A stretch of 7,399 nt of DNA, taken from the NCBI GenBank assembly GCA_038326615.1, contig JBBQKF010000123.1, positions 1 through 7,399 on the forward strand, given 5' to 3'. This DNA comes from JBBQKF01 sp038326615. GTDB lineage: Bacteria > Bacillota > Clostridia > Saccharofermentanales > UBA5734. Below are positions 6,189 to 7,399 of the stretch, piece by piece. How positions within the stretch are numbered: the first letter of the stretch is position 1; each line of letters begins with the position of its first letter. A program made the position numbers and the translations under genes. The notes beneath the pieces are model-generated. The model did not search any database and had not been told where the DNA came from. It saw only the letters and a program-made list of their open reading frames with translations.

Positions 6189-6857
6189 ATGCAAGATTAT
6201 AATGTTGTAAAGAACGACTTTGACGAAATTTCACAACTTGGAGAATTAAAATGGAATCACAACAACTGCTACTTCAATCAACTCTTAAAAATTGTACCAA
6301 ATAATGTTGAAACTTGCCTCGACATAGGTTGTGGTAAAGGGGAACTTTCATTTATGTTATCACAAAAATCAAAAAATGTTATTGCAGTTGACCTTTCAGA
6401 TAAGATGATTGAAAAGGCAAAAGTTTTGCATGCAAATAAAAATATCAAATATATTTGTGGAAACATTCTTGATATGAAATTTGAAAATAACAGCATTGAT
6501 GTAATTATCACAACCGCAACTGCACATCACTTACCTTATGAGTGGCTTTTATGTTTTGCAAAAGATAAACTAAAAAAAGGTGGGGAACTAATTATATTAG
6601 ACCTTGCACAGGCCGAGTCATTAAGTGATTATATTATATGGGGTAGTGCCTTTTTGCCTAATATTGCAATGAATTTACTAAAGAACCGTAGATTAAAAAA
6701 AGATGATGAACATTCAAAAGAAGTTTGGGAGAAACATGGTAAACATGATATATATATGACAATTAAAGAGATAAGGTCTTTAGCTAAAAAACATATACCA
6801 GCAGCGAAGATCAAACGCAAACTCTTCTTTAGATATTCTTTGATATGGAAAAAATAA
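6189..6857 (+). CDS. Class I SAM-dependent methyltransferase
   Basis: This 222-residue protein has the Rossmann-type methyltransferase fold of the Methyltransf_11/UbiE-like group. Motif I is CLDIGCGKG (43-51), which binds S-adenosylmethionine. The acidic residue after strand 2 is Asp68 in VIAVDLSDKMIEKAK. A strand-3 acidic site follows at GNILDMKF (Asp95), then a strand-4 segment SIDVIITTATAHHL (102-115), and strand 5 at GGELIILDL. The C-terminal part is basic (RRLKKDD, KIKRKLFFRYSLIWKK). The acceptor molecule cannot be told from sequence; small-molecule and antibiotic-related methylation are both possible. The ATG at 6189 is well supported by a strong GGGGGAGG site (6172-6179) nine bases upstream. 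A signal peptidase gene starts 2 bp after its stop, implying translational coupling before that gene was broken. Length looks complete. Confidence 0.88.
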   Translation: MQDYNVVKNDFDEISQLGELKWNHNNCYFNQLLKIVPNNVETCLDIGCGKGELSFMLSQKSKNVIAVDLSDKMIEKAKVLHANKNIKYICGNILDMKFENNSIDVIITTATAHHLPYEWLLCFAKDKLKKGGELIILDLAQAESLSDYIIWGSAFLPNIAMNLLKNRRLKKDDEHSKEVWEKHGKHDIYMTIKEIRSLAKKHIPAAKIKRKLFFRYSLIWKK

Positions 6858-6859
6858 TC

Positions 6860-7036
6860 ATGAATATTATAAGAAAAATATTTAAAGATTGGATAATACC
6901 AATAATATCAGCTATAATACTAACATTTATTATAAATAAATTTATTTTCTTTAATGCTTCTGTTCCAAGTGGCTCTATGCTGTTAAAGCCGGTTTGTTCT
7001 GTCCCCAGATTGCCGGCGTCTGGTGTCATCCAATAG
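6860..7036 (+). pseudogene. Signal peptidase I, truncated by a mobile element after the catalytic Ser-Met
   Basis: The genuine part runs from ATG 6860 to Met40 (6977-6979). It begins MNIIRKIFKDWIIP, continues with one membrane helix (about 11-31), and ends NASVPSGSM. This is the N-terminus of type I signal peptidase, which anchors in the membrane and cleaves secretory signal peptides using a serine-lysine dyad; Ser39 in SGSM is the nucleophile. The normal continuation (L-x-x-T) and all later conserved boxes, including the catalytic lysine, are missing. From about 6981 the frame reads element sequence (KPVCSVPRL...) to a chance TAG at 7034-7036. An in-frame ATG at 6845 would overlap the methyltransferase; 6860 fits family length better, with only a weak GGAAA upstream. 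The product is surely inactive. Most bacteria of this type carry other signal peptidase genes. Confidence 0.85.
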
Positions 7037-7052
7037 CCGGATGAGCTGTCAA
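6981..7052. repeat. Three tandem 24-bp-spaced GCCGG...TGTC repeats at the element end
   Basis: GCCGG occurs at 6988-6992, 7012-7016 and 7036-7040, exactly 24 bp apart each time. Each is followed by TGTC (7000-7003, 7024-7027, 7047-7050) after 7, 7 and 6 bases. The shared core is therefore GCCGG-N6/7-TGTC followed by A or C. The array starts at the signal peptidase junction and ends 20 bp before the ATPase stop codon. Such arrays are typical transposase-binding sites. Confidence 0.7.
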
Positions 7053-7072
7053 AGTTGTAGCTTGTAAAAAGA

Positions 7073-7399
7073 TTAGGAAAGTTCGCCCTCGATAATGCGT
7101 CTGATCATATGATCGTCGATGATTTTCTTGTTCTTTTGGCTGGCGTAGATATGGACGTGGGTGCATACTTTGTTTATAAGTCTTGCCGATCCAGCTGAGA
7201 ACTGGTAAATAGCTTGTAGCGCACTTTCTGAGAATACATCATTTTCAAGTCCTGAATAGGCTAGATGCCTTTGGATATAAGCATCCATGACGGATCTATC
7301 CATGCGTTCAAATCTACAGTTGATATCTATCCGTTGTTTGATGGCAGCGTAGGACTGCATGTTGAGGCGTTCCCACAGTTCGGGTTGGCCCACGAGAAT
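7073..7399 (-). CDS. ExeA/TniB-like AAA ATPase of the mobile element, C-terminal part
   Basis: The minus-strand frame enters from the right edge and ends at TAA 7073-7075, giving 108 residues. It opens with ILVGQPELWERL, the sensor-1 strand of ExeA/TniB/TnsC-like AAA+ ATPases. There follow IKQRIDINCRFERM (with a candidate arginine finger), a helical lid (YIQRHLAYSGLENDVFSESA) and the sensor-2 block FSAGSARLINKVCTHVHIYA. The N-terminal half with the Walker A and B motifs lies beyond the window, so the GTG at 7391-7393 is not a start. In transposons such ATPases select targets and activate a partner DDE transposase; cellular ExeA proteins act in type II secretion instead. The position inside an element with terminal repeats, in a disrupted gene, favours the transposition role. 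Its base composition is GC-richer than the host genes to its left. Confidence 0.85.
   Translation of the reverse strand: MLVGQPELWERLNMQSYAAIKQRIDINCRFERMDRSVMDAYIQRHLAYSGLENDVFSESALQAIYQFSAGSARLINKVCTHVHIYASQKNKKIIDDHMIRRIIEGELS

Larger units (their letters stand above)
6981..7399. mobile_element. Left end of a DDE-transposase/AAA-ATPase type transposable element (partial)
   Basis: At about 6980-6981 the signal peptidase coding sequence changes abruptly into GC-richer DNA that starts TGTTAAAGCCGG. It carries three regularly spaced repeats (6981-7052) and then the 3' end of an ExeA/TniB-like ATPase gene read inward on the minus strand. A TG at the tip, multiple subterminal transposase-binding-type repeats and an accessory ATPase are all features of Mu/Tn7/Tn5053/IS21-like DDE systems. 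The transposase gene is expected upstream of the ATPase, to the right of the window, along with the other end. Which named family it belongs to cannot be decided from this end alone. Confidence 0.75.

Noticed and set aside
6981..7052. The three 24-bp-spaced repeats considered as a CRISPR array
   Set aside because: Only about nine bases per unit are conserved, with no repeat/spacer distinction and no cas genes; position at an element end points to transposase-binding sites.

Overview
The window reads as a patchwork accessory region of a low-GC Gram-positive bacterium, most likely a Firmicute and probably a clostridial-type anaerobe. The evidence is AT-rich coding with strong purine-rich ribosome sites (AGGAGGA, GGGGGAGG), a textbook TTGACA-N17-TATAAT promoter, and Firmicute-like proteins: a TetR regulator, a rifampin-phosphotransferase-like dikinase, a 14-TM DHA2 pump and a short type I signal peptidase. 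No ribosomal or housekeeping gene fixes the genus, so this placement is inference.

Left part (1-843) is a graveyard with no intact gene. A GC-richer piece of a DrrB-type ABC-2 permease (plus strand) stops abruptly near 146. A decayed Tn3-family terminal repeat may follow at 147-184. Next come the minus-strand C-terminal remnant of a Tn3-family transposase (260-538) and the frameshifted minus-strand C-terminus of a second, BcrB/NatB-like ABC permease (579-760). The stretches 185-259, 539-578 and 761-843 show nothing I can name.

Centre (844-5876) is the functional core, a three-gene plus-strand cassette: TetR regulator, an 885-residue rifampin-phosphotransferase (Rph)-like enzyme, and an EmrB/QacA-type DHA2 drug exporter. 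A consensus promoter (844-872) precedes tetR. Right behind its -10 box lies a 29-bp inverted repeat (873-901), a good candidate TetR operator. A weaker promoter/operator-like site lies between tetR and the kinase gene. No terminator is visible between the kinase gene and the pump gene, which are 49 bp apart. The arrangement suggests ligand-controlled drug inactivation plus efflux.

Right part (5877-7399): a 5'-truncated ECF-sigma-like remnant carries the ribosome site of an intact class I SAM methyltransferase gene (6189-6857). A signal peptidase I gene starts 2 bp later and is cut one codon after its catalytic Ser-Met motif by a mobile element. That element enters at about 6981 with three 24-bp-spaced GCCGG...TGTC repeats and carries the 3' part of a minus-strand ExeA/TniB-like AAA ATPase gene that runs off the window.

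Both flanks thus show disrupted genes and mobile DNA, while the tetR-rph-MFS cassette and the methyltransferase are intact. All assignments come from reading motifs by eye; no database search was possible.
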